From: Dreissena polymorpha | Lineage: Eukaryota; Mollusca; Bivalvia; Myida; Dreissenidae | Length of the DNA: 64,000 nucleotides | NCBI RefSeq assembly: GCF_020536995.1 | Contig: NC_068366.1 | Coordinates: 22,939,854-23,003,853 of the forward strand | Direction of reading: 5' to 3' | Shown: in pieces, positions 63,100 to 64,000 of the stretch | How positions within the stretch are numbered: the stretch's first letter is position 1 | How the letters are laid out: each line of letters begins with the position of its first letter | Program-made: the position numbers and the translations under genes | Notes under the pieces: generated by a model | What the model saw: the letters and a program-made list of their open reading frames with translations, nothing else | What the model was told of the DNA's origin: nothing | Databases searched by the model: none

Positions 63100-64000
63100 G
63101 GCCACTTGGAGTAATCATTCCTGATTTACATGTAGTTTCGTATCTTTGATGTTGTGGCTCATTCTCTCCATCTATAATTTTATTTTAACCTAGTCCATAT
63201 GTTTTAGTCATTTGTTATTGCAAAGGAAAGGTAAAATAAAGAAGTTATATTTATAAGTTTATTTTGTGTTATTCGAAATTCATATACTAAAATAACGAGT
63301 TTACCAAACGTTTCACCATATACTCGATACACTATCGAATCGCAAAAATGTATTACAATTATCACTTTATTTTGTGCGCTTGTTAGTAAAAATAGTTAAA
63401 TTAATAATATAAGTCTCAAATTCATGTAGGTTGTCAAAATGACGTCAAAATGTAATCACCTTTATCCCAAGCTGACACTAAAATTAAAGAACAGATATAT
63501 CGAACGATGTGTTTGCCGCGGATATTTCCTTTTTGTCGTGTAATGAGCGAGCAAAAAACGAGAATATCGTCTTATATTTTACATTTAATTAATGAACATG
63601 GATATCAAACAACTTCTTAATGTGACCCAAACCGTTTTTCCCATTAACGCTTATGCTATTAAAAGAGAAGTGAAATCGATAAAAAATGTGTTTAAAAAGG
63701 AAATCTGCAATGAAATTAATATTGGATATTATACATGAAATAAAATATAAAAAAGATGATCGGTAACGTGATTTCTTTGACCCAAATTTATACTATAAAT
63801 AAATACAGATTGTCACAATTAGATTGTAACAAAAGTGACAATGTTCCGTTATACACTTTTTGAATTATTTAGCAAGTTGATACAAATGTAGCCTCTGTCG
63901 TGTTGACAGTTTTAAAAACAGGGTTTCAAAACACAGTGTAAATGACCATTGCACAATGTTTTATATCAAATACTGCATCGTAGAATGAGATAAATTTTAT
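63100..64000. other. Gene-free right end
   Basis: AT-rich sequence. No gene, RNA or element is supported. Confidence 0.45.

Overview
The window looks like nuclear DNA of a bivalve mollusc. It is AT-rich and intron-rich, with long gene-poor stretches. It is packed with short inverted-repeat elements that carry internal ~150-165 bp tandem repeats, of types I recognise from heterodont clams and mussels. It also has a tRNA-derived SINE and host genes of families expanded in bivalves: a Roc-COR-death-domain protein, von Willebrand A + MIB/HERC2 proteins, an FMRFamide-receptor-like GPCR and an F5/8-type lectin exon. No species is claimed.

Layout. 1-4.2 kb: the uninterrupted main coding exon of a Roco-family GTPase with a C-terminal death domain, preceded by a clear 3' splice site. 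4.3-14.2 kb: a dense cluster of non-autonomous elements, one with a three-monomer higher-order repeat of 483 bp. 14-25.5 kb: mostly empty, with a 245-bp MITE, a (GA)n tract, an AAAT/GAAT tract, a third tandem-repeat MITE (21.9-22.9 kb) and a 150-bp foldback. 25.6-26.9 kb: a single-exon peptide-type GPCR pseudogene with three in-frame stops. 27.9-28.6 kb: a long foldback element and a second copy of its centre.

30.9-48.7 kb is the most informative locus. Two paralogous many-exon genes lie head to head about 660 bp apart. I assembled both exon by exon from splice sites and phase. The minus-strand gene (17 exons, 531 codons, no stop) encodes a coiled-coil / vWA / double MIB-HERC2 protein. The plus-strand paralogue keeps nearly the same exon lengths and phases over 19 exons (680 codons), but has four in-frame stops and a GT-to-GC change at one donor, so it appears to be a recently dead copy. 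Both genes carry small tandem duplications exactly over a splice site.

48.7-56.4 kb is mostly empty apart from repeats and one minus-strand F5/8-type lectin exon. 56,492-60,825 is a 4.3-kb DNA transposon with TA-flanked inverted ends, assigned to the ISL2EU (IS4EU) superfamily. It holds a two-exon SWIM zinc finger + YqaJ exonuclease gene with one nonsense codon and, converging on it, only the C-terminal end of a DDE transposase. A broken gag-like retroelement fossil lies at 61.9-62.5 kb, followed by small tandem repeats.

All exon models are read from sequence alone. They agree in phase and, for the vWA pair, agree between paralogues, but no transcript was available.
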